A stretch of 64,000 nucleotides of DNA from Streptomyces filamentosus. GTDB lineage: Bacteria; Actinomycetota; Actinomycetes; Streptomycetales; Streptomycetaceae. The stretch covers positions 682,001 through 746,000 of the forward strand of contig NZ_BNBE01000002.1 in NCBI RefSeq assembly GCF_014654895.1, read 5' to 3'. The notes under the pieces are model-generated. The model searched no databases. It was not told the origin of the DNA and saw only the letters and a program-made list of their open reading frames with translations. The translations under genes and the position numbers were made by a program. Positions 41,242 through 51,100 of this stretch are shown in pieces; within the stretch, counting starts at the first letter, position 1, and each line of letters begins with the position of its first letter.

Positions 41242-43176
41242 ATGAACGAGGTTTCCTTCGATTGGCACGGGTTCCTGCGGCGTTGGCAGGAGGAGTGGGT
41301 TCCGGACGAGGACGAGGACCCGGACGACGAGGCCGCGCTCGCCCCGCTGGGCCGCCCCGGCGGGGGCGAGGCGGCCGTCGCCGCGGCCGAGGAGCGGCTG
41401 GGACGGCGGTTGCCGCCCTCGTACCGCGCGTTCCTGGCGGCGAGCGACGGCTGGCGCGTGGGCCAGTCGGCCGGGATCTACCGGTTGGGCGGCGCCGCGG
41501 ACGTCGACTGGTTCCGGGACCCGTTCGGCATGGCCCCGCTGTACGAGGAGAACCTGGGCGACGATCCGGGCGAGGAGGAGGTCCGGCTCGCCGGGATGTG
41601 GCGGCGGGCGCTGCGCCTGGAGACGGACTCCGACATGTCTCACGCCCTGCTCGATCCGGGCGACAGCGACGCGGACGGCGAGTGGGCGCTCTACGTGTAC
41701 AAGGGCTGGAGCGGCGAGTACCCCGACCGCCATCCGTCGTTCCGGGCCTACATGGAGGCCATGTACCGGGAGTTCCACTGCTCCCGAGCGCACCGGAGCG
41801 ACTTCGTGAACGCGACCACCAGGGCCCGGGACGCCGAGGCGGAGGAGGGCCGTCTGCTGACCCTGGACGGGCGGTACGAGGAGGCGCTCGTCCTGCTCGA
41901 AGGGGCGGCCGGCTTCGGGCGGCCGGGAAGCGCCTTCCTCCTGGGCCAGGTGCGGAAGCTGCTCGCGCCCGGCGCCTCCTGGGGTCCCGGCCACCTGGTG
42001 GGCGACCCGGCGTACGGTCCCGAACTCCTGCCACTGGAAGCCGTGCAGACGGTCCGTCAGAACGGAGGCCCGAACGGGGACGAGCGCTGGGTCACGACGG
42101 CGGTCGCCCGGGGCGCCGACCGGGAGGACGCCGAGGCCGTGCTGGGCGCGCTGCGGGCCGGCAGCCACCGCTACGCGCCCCCCGGTGCCTGGGGCCGGGC
42201 CGTCGCCGAGGCCCGGGAGACCGCGCTGCGGGGCGCGACCGACGCCGCCTGGCGGGTGCTGCGGGAGGCGCTGCCGCGGTGGGAGGCGCCCGGTCCGCTC
42301 CTGCTCGCCCCGCTCGGGCTGCTCGCCGACCCGGTGCTGGGCCCGCTGGTGACCCCGGAGCGGGGGCGGGAGCTCCTGGCGACCCCGCGGGCCGGCGGGA
42401 CGGGGCCCGTACCCGTACCGGCGCCCGATCTGGACCCCCCGGGTCTCGTCTGGCTGACGGAGCCGGTGGCGCCCTGGACGCGGCGGCCGATCGACGGCTA
42501 CCGCTGCGTCTGGGCCGAGGGCCTCGACCCCGCCCGGCTGTCCGCGCTGATCGGCGAGGAGGGCGCCGAGCCGGGCGAGCCCGTGCACGCCCCCTGGATC
42601 CGGGGGTACGGCTCCCGGCCCGGCGCGCGGGAAGGGCTGGAGCCCTGGGAGGACCGCGCCGTGGTCGCCGTCGGCGTCACCGACGAGGGGTGGGCCTTCG
42701 CCTTCGACCGCCACGCCCACCGGCTCCCGGGCGAGCGGCTCCGCTCCCCCGCCGTGGACGCGTCCGCGACGGGCCGGGCGGTGATGGTGTGGCGGGAGCC
42801 CGGGGACGTCTCCGGGGGCGGGTCCCCGGCAGCGTTCCACCTGTCGGTGGCGGAGAACGGCGAGGAACTGTACGCGTTCACCGTGCGGGGCACGGAGGTC
42901 CGGCGCTCCGGCGCGATACCGGAGGCGCTGGACCCGGCGCTGCTGCTCGGCTCCGGGGACGGGGGCGGGACCGGGGAGGAGTACGGGGACGGGCTGGACG
43001 AGACGGAGGTCGAACGGCGGCTGCTGCGCGCCCTGCACGCCGGACTCGGGCTCTCGCTGCCCCGTTTCGCGCTCACCCTGGGCGGTCTGCGCACCTTCGC
43101 CACCCGCTCCTGGACCCGGGCGCCGCACGCGGGCGAGGGCTACGCCGTCCTCGGCTTCGTACGACACCGGCCCTGA
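41242..43176 (+). CDS. SMI1/KNR4 superfamily protein
   Basis: A 644-residue soluble protein. About residues 45-190 contain a SMI1/KNR4 domain (RLGRRLPPSYRAFLAASDGWRV). The region after it looks helical and repeat-like, and the C-terminal 230 residues contain a further beta-rich part (EDRAVVAVGVTDEGWAFAFDRH). SMI1/KNR4 proteins often act as immunity proteins in toxin systems, but no toxin gene is adjacent and this protein is much longer than immunity members. A CACCAT box seven bases before the ATG suggests possible leaderless expression. Confidence 0.8.
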   Translation: MNEVSFDWHGFLRRWQEEWVPDEDEDPDDEAALAPLGRPGGGEAAVAAAEERLGRRLPPSYRAFLAASDGWRVGQSAGIYRLGGAADVDWFRDPFGMAPLYEENLGDDPGEEEVRLAGMWRRALRLETDSDMSHALLDPGDSDADGEWALYVYKGWSGEYPDRHPSFRAYMEAMYREFHCSRAHRSDFVNATTRARDAEAEEGRLLTLDGRYEEALVLLEGAAGFGRPGSAFLLGQVRKLLAPGASWGPGHLVGDPAYGPELLPLEAVQTVRQNGGPNGDERWVTTAVARGADREDAEAVLGALRAGSHRYAPPGAWGRAVAEARETALRGATDAAWRVLREALPRWEAPGPLLLAPLGLLADPVLGPLVTPERGRELLATPRAGGTGPVPVPAPDLDPPGLVWLTEPVAPWTRRPIDGYRCVWAEGLDPARLSALIGEEGAEPGEPVHAPWIRGYGSRPGAREGLEPWEDRAVVAVGVTDEGWAFAFDRHAHRLPGERLRSPAVDASATGRAVMVWREPGDVSGGGSPAAFHLSVAENGEELYAFTVRGTEVRRSGAIPEALDPALLLGSGDGGGTGEEYGDGLDETEVERRLLRALHAGLGLSLPRFALTLGGLRTFATRSWTRAPHAGEGYAVLGFVRHRP

Positions 43177-43201
43177 GACCGGGGCGGCGGCAGGAGCTCC
43201 C

Positions 43202-44500
43202 TCAACCGGCCTCCGGCAGGCCGGCCACGCCGGCGGGGCCGCCGGACCCCTGGGGGAACAGGGAGGCGAGCTGCCGCTCCTGCGCCCGTCCGCCCCGCTC
43301 CTCCAGCCGCCGCCGTCCGCCGGGCAGCGCGCCGAGGAGCCGGTACCGGACGGTGTTGGAGGCGAGGGCGAGCGGCAGCGCCCACGGGAGCCGGGACCGC
43401 AGGCCCAGGTCGCGCATCCCCGCCGGACCCATGAAGACGGTGAGGAGGCTCAGCTGGCGGGCGTGCTCGTAGCGCCGGCGGAGCCGCTCCACGGCCGGGC
43501 CGGCGTGGCCGAAGTCGCGGTGGGCCTGGGCGTCCATGGTCTGGCGGGCGAGGTCGCGGCCCGCCTGGGTCTGTCCGGCGGCGGCGAGCAGGATGTGGTG
43601 GTTCCAGTGGTGCCGGACGTTCTCGTCGTCGGTGAGCCACTCCGGTGCGACGCCCATCAGGTGGCCGACGTACCGCCACAGGTGCATGAGGTCGTCGCGC
43701 TGCCGCCGGGTCAGCCGGACGCCGAGCGCGCGGCAGCCGGCGATCACCGTCGCGTCGAAGAGCCCGAGCGTGGCGGCCTGGTCGGCCTGGTTGACGGGAC
43801 GGCCCCAGCGCGCGCTGTCCCAGCGGGGTGCGAAGCGGGCGTCGACCAGGGCGTGCATGGCGCGCACGTGGGCGGTGAGGCGCCAGCCCTCGGCACCGGG
43901 ACGGAGGCCGCCGGGACGGGTGACGGCGTGCGACCACAGGGTCGTCTCGCCGAGGCGCCGCAGGGTCGTCCCGCCGGTCAGGCCGCCGGTGAGCACGAGC
44001 AGGTCGGCCGGCCCGCCGAAGCGGTAGCCGCCGACGAGGGAGAGGAGCAGGAGGACGTCGCTGCTGTTGCGGCCCAGAGAACGGTAGGCGGCCGCGCCCC
44101 GCTCGATCCGCTCCCAGTCGACCCAGTCGGGGACGGTCGAGACGTGTTCCATGAAATCCCGTAAGGCGGGAGGAAGTTCGTGGTGTCCGCCGGGGGCCGT
44201 GCGCAGCGCCTCGCCGATCAGGGAGCGCGTGACGCGGCCGGGGTCCCCGGCGGGCAGCCGTGTCGCCCCGGCGAGGGCGGCGCCGAGTTCGTCGCCCTGG
44301 AGGAGGGCGGCGCCCAGTCGTTCCATGAGCGCCTCGTCGACGTCCTTGCCGATGTCGGCGAAGAGGAAGAGCGGGCGGGCGATCGCCCGTCCGCGCCGCT
44401 CCGCCTCCCGGAAACGGCTCGGGAAAGGAGCGGAGGAGGAACCGGAGGAAGAGGGGGTGGGGGAAGGACCGAGGGCAGGGGACTCGCTGCTCTGCGTCAT
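43202..44500 (-). CDS. Oxygenase MpaB-family (DUF2236) protein
   Basis: A 432-residue helical protein of the ER-bound oxygenase MpaB/latex-clearing-protein (DUF2236) superfamily. Recognised from DWERIERGAAAYRSLGRNSSDVLL, the haem-region histidine blocks (WRYVGHLMGVAPEWL, NVRHHWNHHILLAA) and PAVERLRRRYEHARQL. Some members cleave polyisoprenoids. I start at ATG 44500; the in-frame ATG 44536 would place 12 codons inside the shared operator. Divergent from the TetR gene, its likely regulator. Confidence 0.85.
   Translation of the reverse strand: MTQSSESPALGPSPTPSSSGSSSAPFPSRFREAERRGRAIARPLFLFADIGKDVDEALMERLGAALLQGDELGAALAGATRLPAGDPGRVTRSLIGEALRTAPGGHHELPPALRDFMEHVSTVPDWVDWERIERGAAAYRSLGRNSSDVLLLLSLVGGYRFGGPADLLVLTGGLTGGTTLRRLGETTLWSHAVTRPGGLRPGAEGWRLTAHVRAMHALVDARFAPRWDSARWGRPVNQADQAATLGLFDATVIAGCRALGVRLTRRQRDDLMHLWRYVGHLMGVAPEWLTDDENVRHHWNHHILLAAAGQTQAGRDLARQTMDAQAHRDFGHAGPAVERLRRRYEHARQLSLLTVFMGPAGMRDLGLRSRLPWALPLALASNTVRYRLLGALPGGRRRLEERGGRAQERQLASLFPQGSGGPAGVAGLPEAG
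43206..43224. terminator. Short hairpin near the MpaB-family stop
   Basis: CCGGCCT / AGGCCGG 7-bp stem with loop CCGGC, 30 bp after the SMI1 gene stop and within the last codons of the convergent MpaB-family gene. Confidence 0.4.
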
Positions 44501-44514
44501 GATTCCGTTGTAAG

Positions 44515-44548
44515 GCGAATAATCGTTCGCATACAATTCGCGTATGCG
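44515..44548. promoter_or_regulatory. TetR operator overlapping divergent starts
   Basis: Two nested inverted repeats: GCGAA-N6-TTCGC (44515-44530) and CGCATAC-N7-GTATGCG (44528-44548). The second covers the perfect -10 box TACAAT (44532-44537) and the TetR ATG (44544-44546), so bound TetR would block its own promoter and the one for the MpaB-family gene. Confidence 0.7.
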
Positions 44549-45140
44549 CAGGACGCCCCGTCAGGAGCGGTCGCGGGAAATGGTCGAGCGGATCGTGGAG
44601 GCGGGGCGCACGGTCCTGGCGCGCGACGGCTACGCACGCTTCGCGACGACCCGGGTGGCCACCGAGGCCGGCATCAGCCCGGGCTCCCTCTACCAGTACT
44701 TCCGCGACAAGGAAGAGCTCCTCGGCGTGCTCATGGAGCGGTACTGGGCGGAGGCCGGGGACCGCGTGGCGGCCTCGCTCGCCGACCGGCTCGCCGAGCC
44801 GCCCGAACTCCTGGTCCCCCACGCGGTCGACGCGCTGCTGTCCGCGCTGGAGCAGGACTCGCGACTCCTTCGCGTCGTGGTCGAGGAGGTGCCGCCGAGC
44901 TTCCACGAGGACCACCTGCACCGGCTCCGGCGGCGCGTCCGCGACCTGGGCGCGGCGTACCTCGCGGCGCGGGCGCCGGGCCGGCCGGACGGGGCGACCC
45001 GCGCCTGGGTGCTGGTCTCCGCGATGGAGGCGCTCAGCGTGCGCTGGATCCTCGACCGGCCCGCCGTCCGGCGCGAGGAGCTGATCGAGGAGATCACCGC
45101 GCTCGTGACCCCCTACGCGTTCCGCCCGGAGGGGTCCTGA
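44544..45140 (+). CDS. TetR-family regulator, probably leaderless
   Basis: A 198-residue TetR regulator with N-terminal helix-turn-helix (ATTRVATEAGISPGSLYQYFRDKEELL) and a helical ligand-binding domain (LSALEQDSRLLRVVVEEVPP). The -10 box TACAAT lies six bases before the ATG, with no ribosome site, which indicates a leaderless mRNA. The operator overlaps the gene start and its divergent neighbour, so autoregulation and repression of the MpaB-family gene are expected. Confidence 0.88.
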   Translation: MRRTPRQERSREMVERIVEAGRTVLARDGYARFATTRVATEAGISPGSLYQYFRDKEELLGVLMERYWAEAGDRVAASLADRLAEPPELLVPHAVDALLSALEQDSRLLRVVVEEVPPSFHEDHLHRLRRRVRDLGAAYLAARAPGRPDGATRAWVLVSAMEALSVRWILDRPAVRREELIEEITALVTPYAFRPEGS

Positions 45141-45155
45141 CACGGGGGGCTGCAT

Positions 45156-45199
45156 CCGTCCGCCCGTCCTCCGGCGAGCCGGAACGAGCGGGCGGACGG
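45156..45199. terminator. Composite hairpin between TetR and AA10 genes
   Basis: 11-bp outer stem CCGTCCGCCCG / CGGGCGGACGG with an inner CCGGC/GCCGG pair, placed between the two convergent genes. Confidence 0.65.
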
Positions 45200-45228
45200 A
45201 GTTCGGCCCCGCAGCACGCGGGAGCGCG

Positions 45229-45942
45229 TCAGACCGCGCAGGCCCCCAGGTCCTCCCAGACGCCCCACTCCCCGGTGGTGCCGGGCTTGTCGCCGGTCAC
45301 CCACCACTTGGCGCGCCAGGTGTGCCCGCCGTAGGAGACGGTGTCGCCCCCGGTGTAGACGCGGGCGGGGTCCCAGGCGGTCACGCCGCAGGTGCCCGGT
45401 CCGGTGCCGCCCCCGCCGCCTCCCGTACCGCCGATGTTGACGTCGATGCAGGAGTAGAAGGCGTTGGTGGTGTCGGCGACGTTCCAGACGGCCAGGACCT
45501 TCTGCCGTCCCGTGAGGGTGCCGAAGTTCACCGTGTGGCTGACGTCGGCGGCCGGCTGCGCGCCGCCGCCGCTGAACTGGGCGACCAGCCGGTCGCCGAC
45601 GAAGTACTGCCAGTTGGCGGTGGCGTGGCGCGCGGTGTGGTGCCAGTTGAAGGTGTAGGTGGAGCCGATCGGGGTGACGCGCCAGGGCTTGCTGTCGTCG
45701 TCGAGCTCGGCGAAGGCCGCGTTGCCGCCGCTGCAACTGCGCAGCCCCTGCGGTCCCTCGACGCTCTGCGGTTCGTACTTGATCTGGCCGCAGGAGACGG
45801 TGCCCGCGGCGCACTGGTCCTGGCGGCTGGCCGGGGAGGTGACCCAGCCGTGCGCGCCGGCCGTGGCGGCCGGCAGGGTGATGGCCAGCACGGGGGACAC
45901 CAGCGCCCCGATGATCAGGGCCGTTCGCCTTTTCATGTTCAT
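45229..45942 (-). CDS. AA10 lytic polysaccharide monooxygenase with CBM5/12
   Basis: A 237-residue secreted copper enzyme. The signal peptide ends at ATAGA, leaving histidine 31 (HGWVTSPASRQ) as the N-terminal copper ligand. The second ligand is in HHTARHATANW (about residue 106), completing the histidine brace. A Gly-rich linker leads to a C-terminal CBM5/12 chitin-binding module (VYTGGDTVSYGGHTWRAKWW). It should cleave crystalline chitin oxidatively. ATG 45942 is used; ATG 45936 is also possible. Promoter with a DasR-like site upstream (46146-46182). Confidence 0.92.
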   Translation of the reverse strand: MNMKRRTALIIGALVSPVLAITLPAATAGAHGWVTSPASRQDQCAAGTVSCGQIKYEPQSVEGPQGLRSCSGGNAAFAELDDDSKPWRVTPIGSTYTFNWHHTARHATANWQYFVGDRLVAQFSGGGAQPAADVSHTVNFGTLTGRQKVLAVWNVADTTNAFYSCIDVNIGGTGGGGGGTGPGTCGVTAWDPARVYTGGDTVSYGGHTWRAKWWVTGDKPGTTGEWGVWEDLGACAV

Positions 45943-46145
45943 GACATTCCACTCTCTGTGATGCCGTCCGGTCGACCCGCCGGGGCGTGTCCCTCGCCCG
46001 GGAGGGCCTTGCTGACATGGAGCGGGATCCGGCGCCACGACGATGCCGGACCGCCCGCACGGCGGGGGTTCCGACCTCGCGAACGGGCACCGTTGCCCAC
46101 GCGCCTCCGGACCCGGCCGCACGCGGCCGGGCGCCACACCCTCTC
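45943..46145 (-). other. Predicted 5' leader of the AA10 gene
   Basis: About 200 bp between the dre-associated promoter and the AA10 ATG, GC-rich, without an ORF I trust. Long untranslated leaders are unusual for these genes, so a second promoter nearer the start is possible. Confidence 0.4.
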
Positions 46146-46182
46146 AGGTCTAGACCTTAGCGACGCACCGGATCCGGTCAAG
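46146..46182 (-). promoter_or_regulatory. AA10 promoter overlapped by a DasR dre-like site
   Basis: On the minus strand: -35 TTGACC (46182-46177), 16-bp spacer, -10 TAAGGT (46159-46154). The 12-bp perfect palindrome AGGTCTAGACCT (46146-46157) covers the -10. It matches the core of the DasR dre consensus (TGGTCTAGACCA) and the direct repeats of Streptomyces chitinase promoters. The leader would be about 200 nt. Confidence 0.75.
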
Positions 46183-46332
46183 GGGTCGGACACCGCCACC
46201 CGCGAACGATTGCCCCTCGCCTCGCGAACCCACCCCGCACGCTCCCAGGCCACGACACGTCACACCCCCGGGCCGCGGCCCGCCGCCCCCCGACCACAAC
46301 TCGCCGCGCTCCCCGAAGCCACCAACGCCCCT

Positions 46333-46376
46333 TGGTTCAGACCATTTTGGCGATTTTTCGGCCACCACGATTGACA
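46333..46376 (+). promoter_or_regulatory. Second dre-like site and -35 box before the XRE gene
   Basis: TGGTTCAGACCA (46333-46344) matches the dre core at 10 of 12 positions. A consensus -35 TTGACA follows at 46371-46376; the -10 (TGTGCT or CTGTGC, 17-18 bp on) is weak. Either the XRE regulator is also linked to chitin metabolism or the site serves the divergent gene. Confidence 0.4.
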
Positions 46377-46469
46377 GCTCCGCGCCGTCTGCCCTGTGCT
46401 GACGGGCAGTCTGGGACGGAGTCCGGGCTTCACGCTGCCGGAGGCGACCGCCTCCGCCGGGGAGGGACC

Positions 46470-47945
46470 ATGAACGGTTCGGTACGGCCCGGGGCGTCCT
46501 GGGCGGAGTTCGGGCACGGCCTGCGGTCCTGGCGCAGGCGGTCCGGGCTCACCCAGCGCCAGTTGGGCCTGGCCGTGGGCTACCACCACAGCCAGATCAG
46601 CCGCCTCGAAGCGGGGCTCCGCGAGCCCCCGCCCGGCCTGGTCCACCGGCTCGACGCGGCGCTCGGCGCCGGCGGCGAACTGGCCGCGCTCGCCGACCCG
46701 TGCGGGCCGGCGCCCGGACCGGCGCGGGGCCCGCGCGGACTGCCCACCGGGCCGGACCTGTTCGCCGTGCCGCCGGGCACGGAGACCGGCGACGCCCGAG
46801 CCGCGTGGGACGGCATGCCGTGGCCCGCCGCACTGCCCGCCGAAGGGCTCGCCTGCCCCCTGCACGGCTGTTCCGGCTGCGCGACGCCGGACCGCGACGC
46901 CGCGGCGGACCTGCTGGCCCGGCTGACCGCCCCCGCTCCCCGCGACGTCGAACTGGCCTCCGTGGAGACGGAGTTGCTGCACGCGCTCACCGGGTTCCTG
47001 GCCTGCGTGATCCGGGGCGCCCTCCATCTGACCGCCCTGGACGGCACGGCCACCACGGAACGCCTGCTGCGCGCCACGGTCCGCTGGGCCGACGCCGTCG
47101 ACGCCACCGGCCGCGCCCCCTACGGCCAGCTGCGGATCGCCGCGCAGTACGCCCAGGTCGCCGGAAGGCTGCGGATGCGGCGCGGTCAGAGCAGCGTCGG
47201 CATGGCCTGGTTCGGCCACGGCCTGCGCTGGGCGGACGCCGCCCACGACACCCCGGCCCGCGCCACCCTCCTCAGCGACATCTGCGCCCTGGTCCGGCTC
47301 GACGACGACCCCGGCCCGACCCTCGGATATGCCGAGGCCATCGGCGCCGTGGACACCCGGCGGCGCTGGATCGCAACCCTCTCCCACCTCTACCAGGCGC
47401 GCGGCCACGCGCTCCGCCACGACGCGGACGCGTGCCGGCGGCACATCGCCTCGGCCCGGCGGGCCTTCGCCAGGCTGGGACGGGACGACGCCCTGGAGGC
47501 CCCCTGGCTGACCGGCGCCGAGGGCGAGATGCGCGTGGAGTCGGCCGTCGGCGGGGCGCTGCGCGACCTCGCGGCGGCGACCGGGGACCGTACGACGGCA
47601 CGGCGGGCGGTCGAGGCCGTCGCCCGCTCCCGGGCCCGGCTCTCCCCGCTCATGCGCGACACCCATCTGCTGCTCACGCTCCGGCTCGCCGACGGCTGGG
47701 CCTGCGCCGGCGACCCGGAGGCGGCGGTCGCGCTCGTCTCCCCGGTGCTCGGCGAGGCGGCCGGCACCGACGAGCTCCTGGTCCGCGCGGAGCTCGGCGG
47801 ACTGCACGCCCGGCTGGTGCGCGACTGGCCGGACGTCCCCCGGGTCGCCGAGTACCGCGAGCGGCTGCTCGACCTCGGGGTGCGGGGCGCGGGACGCGGC
47901 TTGCCGGAATTTGCCAGCCCCGCACGGCACGTCCGGACGCGTTGA
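46470..47945 (+). CDS. XRE-family regulator with TPR-like C-terminus
   Basis: A 491-residue regulator with an N-terminal helix-turn-helix (RRSGLTQRQLGLAVGYHHSQISRLEAGL) followed by a long helical region of tetratricopeptide-like repeats (for example GHALRHDADACRRHIASARRAFARLG). This is the common Streptomyces architecture. A short Cys cluster (CPLHGCSGCA) lies around residue 130. GGAGGG is five bases before ATG 46470. Target genes are unknown; it may control the protease downstream. Confidence 0.85.
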   Translation: MNGSVRPGASWAEFGHGLRSWRRRSGLTQRQLGLAVGYHHSQISRLEAGLREPPPGLVHRLDAALGAGGELAALADPCGPAPGPARGPRGLPTGPDLFAVPPGTETGDARAAWDGMPWPAALPAEGLACPLHGCSGCATPDRDAAADLLARLTAPAPRDVELASVETELLHALTGFLACVIRGALHLTALDGTATTERLLRATVRWADAVDATGRAPYGQLRIAAQYAQVAGRLRMRRGQSSVGMAWFGHGLRWADAAHDTPARATLLSDICALVRLDDDPGPTLGYAEAIGAVDTRRRWIATLSHLYQARGHALRHDADACRRHIASARRAFARLGRDDALEAPWLTGAEGEMRVESAVGGALRDLAAATGDRTTARRAVEAVARSRARLSPLMRDTHLLLTLRLADGWACAGDPEAAVALVSPVLGEAAGTDELLVRAELGGLHARLVRDWPDVPRVAEYRERLLDLGVRGAGRGLPEFASPARHVRTR

Positions 47946-48100
47946 CCCCGGCACGGGCTGATGTGAGGGTGCGGCCAGCCCGGCGGCACGACGCGCCCGG
48001 CGTACCGGCGTTCCCCCGACGGGAGCGTCCGTACCCGGAGAAGCGCTTGTCATAGCCACGACAGTCCGGGCGGCTTCATCACCTCTCACAAGGAGCCATG

Positions 48101-51100
48101 ATGGTGAGAAAGATGGCGGTGGCCGGGGTGTCCCTGGTCGTGACGCTCGGACTGGTGGCGCCGGTCTCGGCCGCCACGGCCGCGCCGGTCACCGCACCCC
48201 CCACCGGCACCCCGCAGCCCACCCCCGCCGCGAAGGCCGTCGTCGCCGCCGACCGGGCGGCCCTCAGTGGGCTCGACGCCCTCACCAAGGGCCCCGGCGA
48301 GCAGTACGACCGGCACCAGGTCATCCCCTGGACCGGCGACCTGTACGCCGTCGCGTACGAGCGCACCTACCGGGGCCTGCCCGTGGTGGGCGGCGACGCG
48401 GTGGTCCTCGCCGACGGCGAGGGCCGGGTCCGCTCGGTCCACTCCGCCTCCGAGACCCCCGTCTCCGTGACCACCACCGCCGAGGTCACCGCCGGCCGGG
48501 CCGTCCGCACCGCCCGCGGTCGGGTGGCGAAGGCCGGGAAGAACGACCCGGCGCGCCTCGTCGTCCGGATCAAGGAGGACCGGGCGGTCCTCGCCTGGGA
48601 GACCGTGGTCGCCGGCCGCACCGCAGAGGACGCGCCCAGCAGGCTGCACGTCTTCGTCGACGCGCTCACCGGCGAGGTCGTCGACTCCTACGACGACGTC
48701 CGGGCCGGCACCGGCCGCAGCGAGTGGAACGGCCCGAGCCCGCTCGCCATCGACACCTCCCGCTCGGGCAGCCAGTACGTCCTGCGCGACACCACCCGGC
48801 CCGGCCTCCAGTGCTCCGACTACAACGGCGGCGTCTTCACCAAGGCCACCGACGACTGGGGCACGGGCAGCGCCACCAGCCGCGAGACCGGCTGCGTCGA
48901 CGTCATGTACGCGGCGCAGAAGCAGTCGGACATGCTCAAGGAGTGGCTCGGCCGCAACGGGCACAACGGCAGCGGCGGCAGCTGGCCGACCCGCGTGGGG
49001 CTCAACGAGCTCAATGCCTACTGGGACGGCTCCACCGTCACCATCGGCCGCAACACCGCCAACAAGTGGATCGCCGGCATGGACGTCGTCGCCCACGAGT
49101 ACGGCCACGGCCTGGACTCCAACACGCCGGGCGGCGCCAACAACGAGAGCGGTCTCGGCGAGGCCACCGGCGACATCATGGGCGCGCTCACCGAGGCGTA
49201 CGCCAACCAGCCCGCGCCCTTCGACACCCCCGACTACACCGTCGGCGAGATGATCAACCTCCAGGGCCGGGGCCCGATCCGCAACATGTACAACCCCGGG
49301 GCGCTCGGCGACCCGGCCTGTTACTCGGCCTCCATCCCGACCACCGAGGAGCACGCCGCCGCCGGCCCGCTCAACCACTGGTTCTACCTGCTGGCGGAGG
49401 GCTCGAACCCGGGCGGCGGCAAGCCGTCCAGCTCCACCTGCAACGGCTCCACCGTCACCGGGATCGGCATCCAGAACGCCGGGAAGGTCTTCTACGGCGC
49501 CATGCTGCTGAAGACCAGCGGCATGACCTACAAGCGCTACCGGACCGCCACCCTGACGGCGGCGAAGAACCTCGACCCGAGCTGCGGCCTCTTCACCGCC
49601 ACCCGGGCCGCCTGGGACGCGATCAGCGTGCCCGCGCAGTCCGGCGACCCGGCCTGCACCTCGCAGCAGGCCGACTTCTCCCTGGCCCTCTCCCCCGCCT
49701 CCGGCGACGTCCAGGCCGGCGCCACCGCCACCGCCACGGTCAGCACCACGACCGTCTCCGGCAGCGCCCAGCAGGTGACGCTCAGCGCCTCCGGCGCGCC
49801 CTCCGGGGCGACCGTCTCCTTCAGCCCGGCCACGGTCACCTCCGGCTCGGCCGCCACGATGACCGTCACGACGGCCGCCGGCACCCCCGCGGGCACGTAC
49901 CCGATCACCGTCACCGGCCGCGGCGGCGCCAACACCCACACCGCGCAGTACACCCTGCGGGTCGGCGGGGGCGGCACCCCGACCACGCCGCCGGACGTCG
50001 ACGTGGCCGCCGTCCAGGCCCACCTGTCCCAGCTGTCGACGATCGCCGCGCAGAACGGCGGCAACCGCCGTTCCACCACCGCCGGTTACCGGGCCTCGCT
50101 CGCCTACGTCAAGGGCAGGCTCCAGGCCGCCGGCTTCACGGTCACCGAGCAGACCTGCACCTCCGGCTGCACGGTCGGCGCGGGCAACAACCTGATCGCC
50201 GAATGGCCCAAGGGCGACGCGGCGAACGTCCACATGTTCGGCGCGCACCTCGACGGCGTGTCCGCCGGCGCCGGCATCAACGACAACGGCTCCGGCTCCG
50301 CCGCGCTCCTGGAGGCCGCCCTCACCCTGGCGAAGACCGACCCCACCATGAAGAACCGGGTCCGGTTCGCCTGGTGGACCGACGAGGAGCAGGGCCTCAA
50401 CGGCTCCGACTTCTACGCCCGTTCGCTCACCTCCGCCGAGCGGTCCCGGATCAGGGCGTACTACAACTTCGACATGGTCGCCTCGGTCAACGGCGGCTAC
50501 TTCATCAACAACCTGAACTCGGCGGCCTCCGCCCCGATGAAGGCGTACTGGGACTCGCTGGGCCTGGCCCCCCAGGAGAACGTCGAGGGCCAGGGCCGGT
50601 CGGACGACTACTCCTTCCAGCAGATCGGCATCCCCACCTCGGGCTACGCCACCGGCGCCTCGGCGACCAAGTCCTCCGCCGAGGCCGCCAAGTGGGGCGG
50701 CACGGCGGGCCGTTCGTACGACCCCTGCTACCACTCGGCCTGCGACACCACGGCCAACGTCAACGCCACCGCGCTGAACCGCAGCGCGGACGGCATCGCC
50801 CACACGATCTGGAAGACGGCGGTCGGCGAGACGACCACCCCGGTGAACGACTTCTCGGTCAGCGCGTCGCCCGCGGCCGGCACGGTCGCCCCCGGCTCGT
50901 CCGCCGCGGTCACCGTGTCGACCGCCACCGTCAGCGGCAGCGCCCAGACCGTCCGGCTCTCGGCCACCGGCCTGCCGTCGGGCGTGACCGTGTCCTTCAG
51001 CCCCGCGTCGGTCACCTCCGGCCAGTCCTCGACGGCCACGGTCGCCGTCGCCGCCGGCACCGCCCCGGGCACGTACACCCTCGCCCTCACCGGCACCGGC

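Noticed and set aside
48036..48048. GAAGCGCTT before the double-peptidase gene, similar to the GH43 operator core
   Set aside because: Only half of the palindrome is matched and no clear promoter sits beside it.
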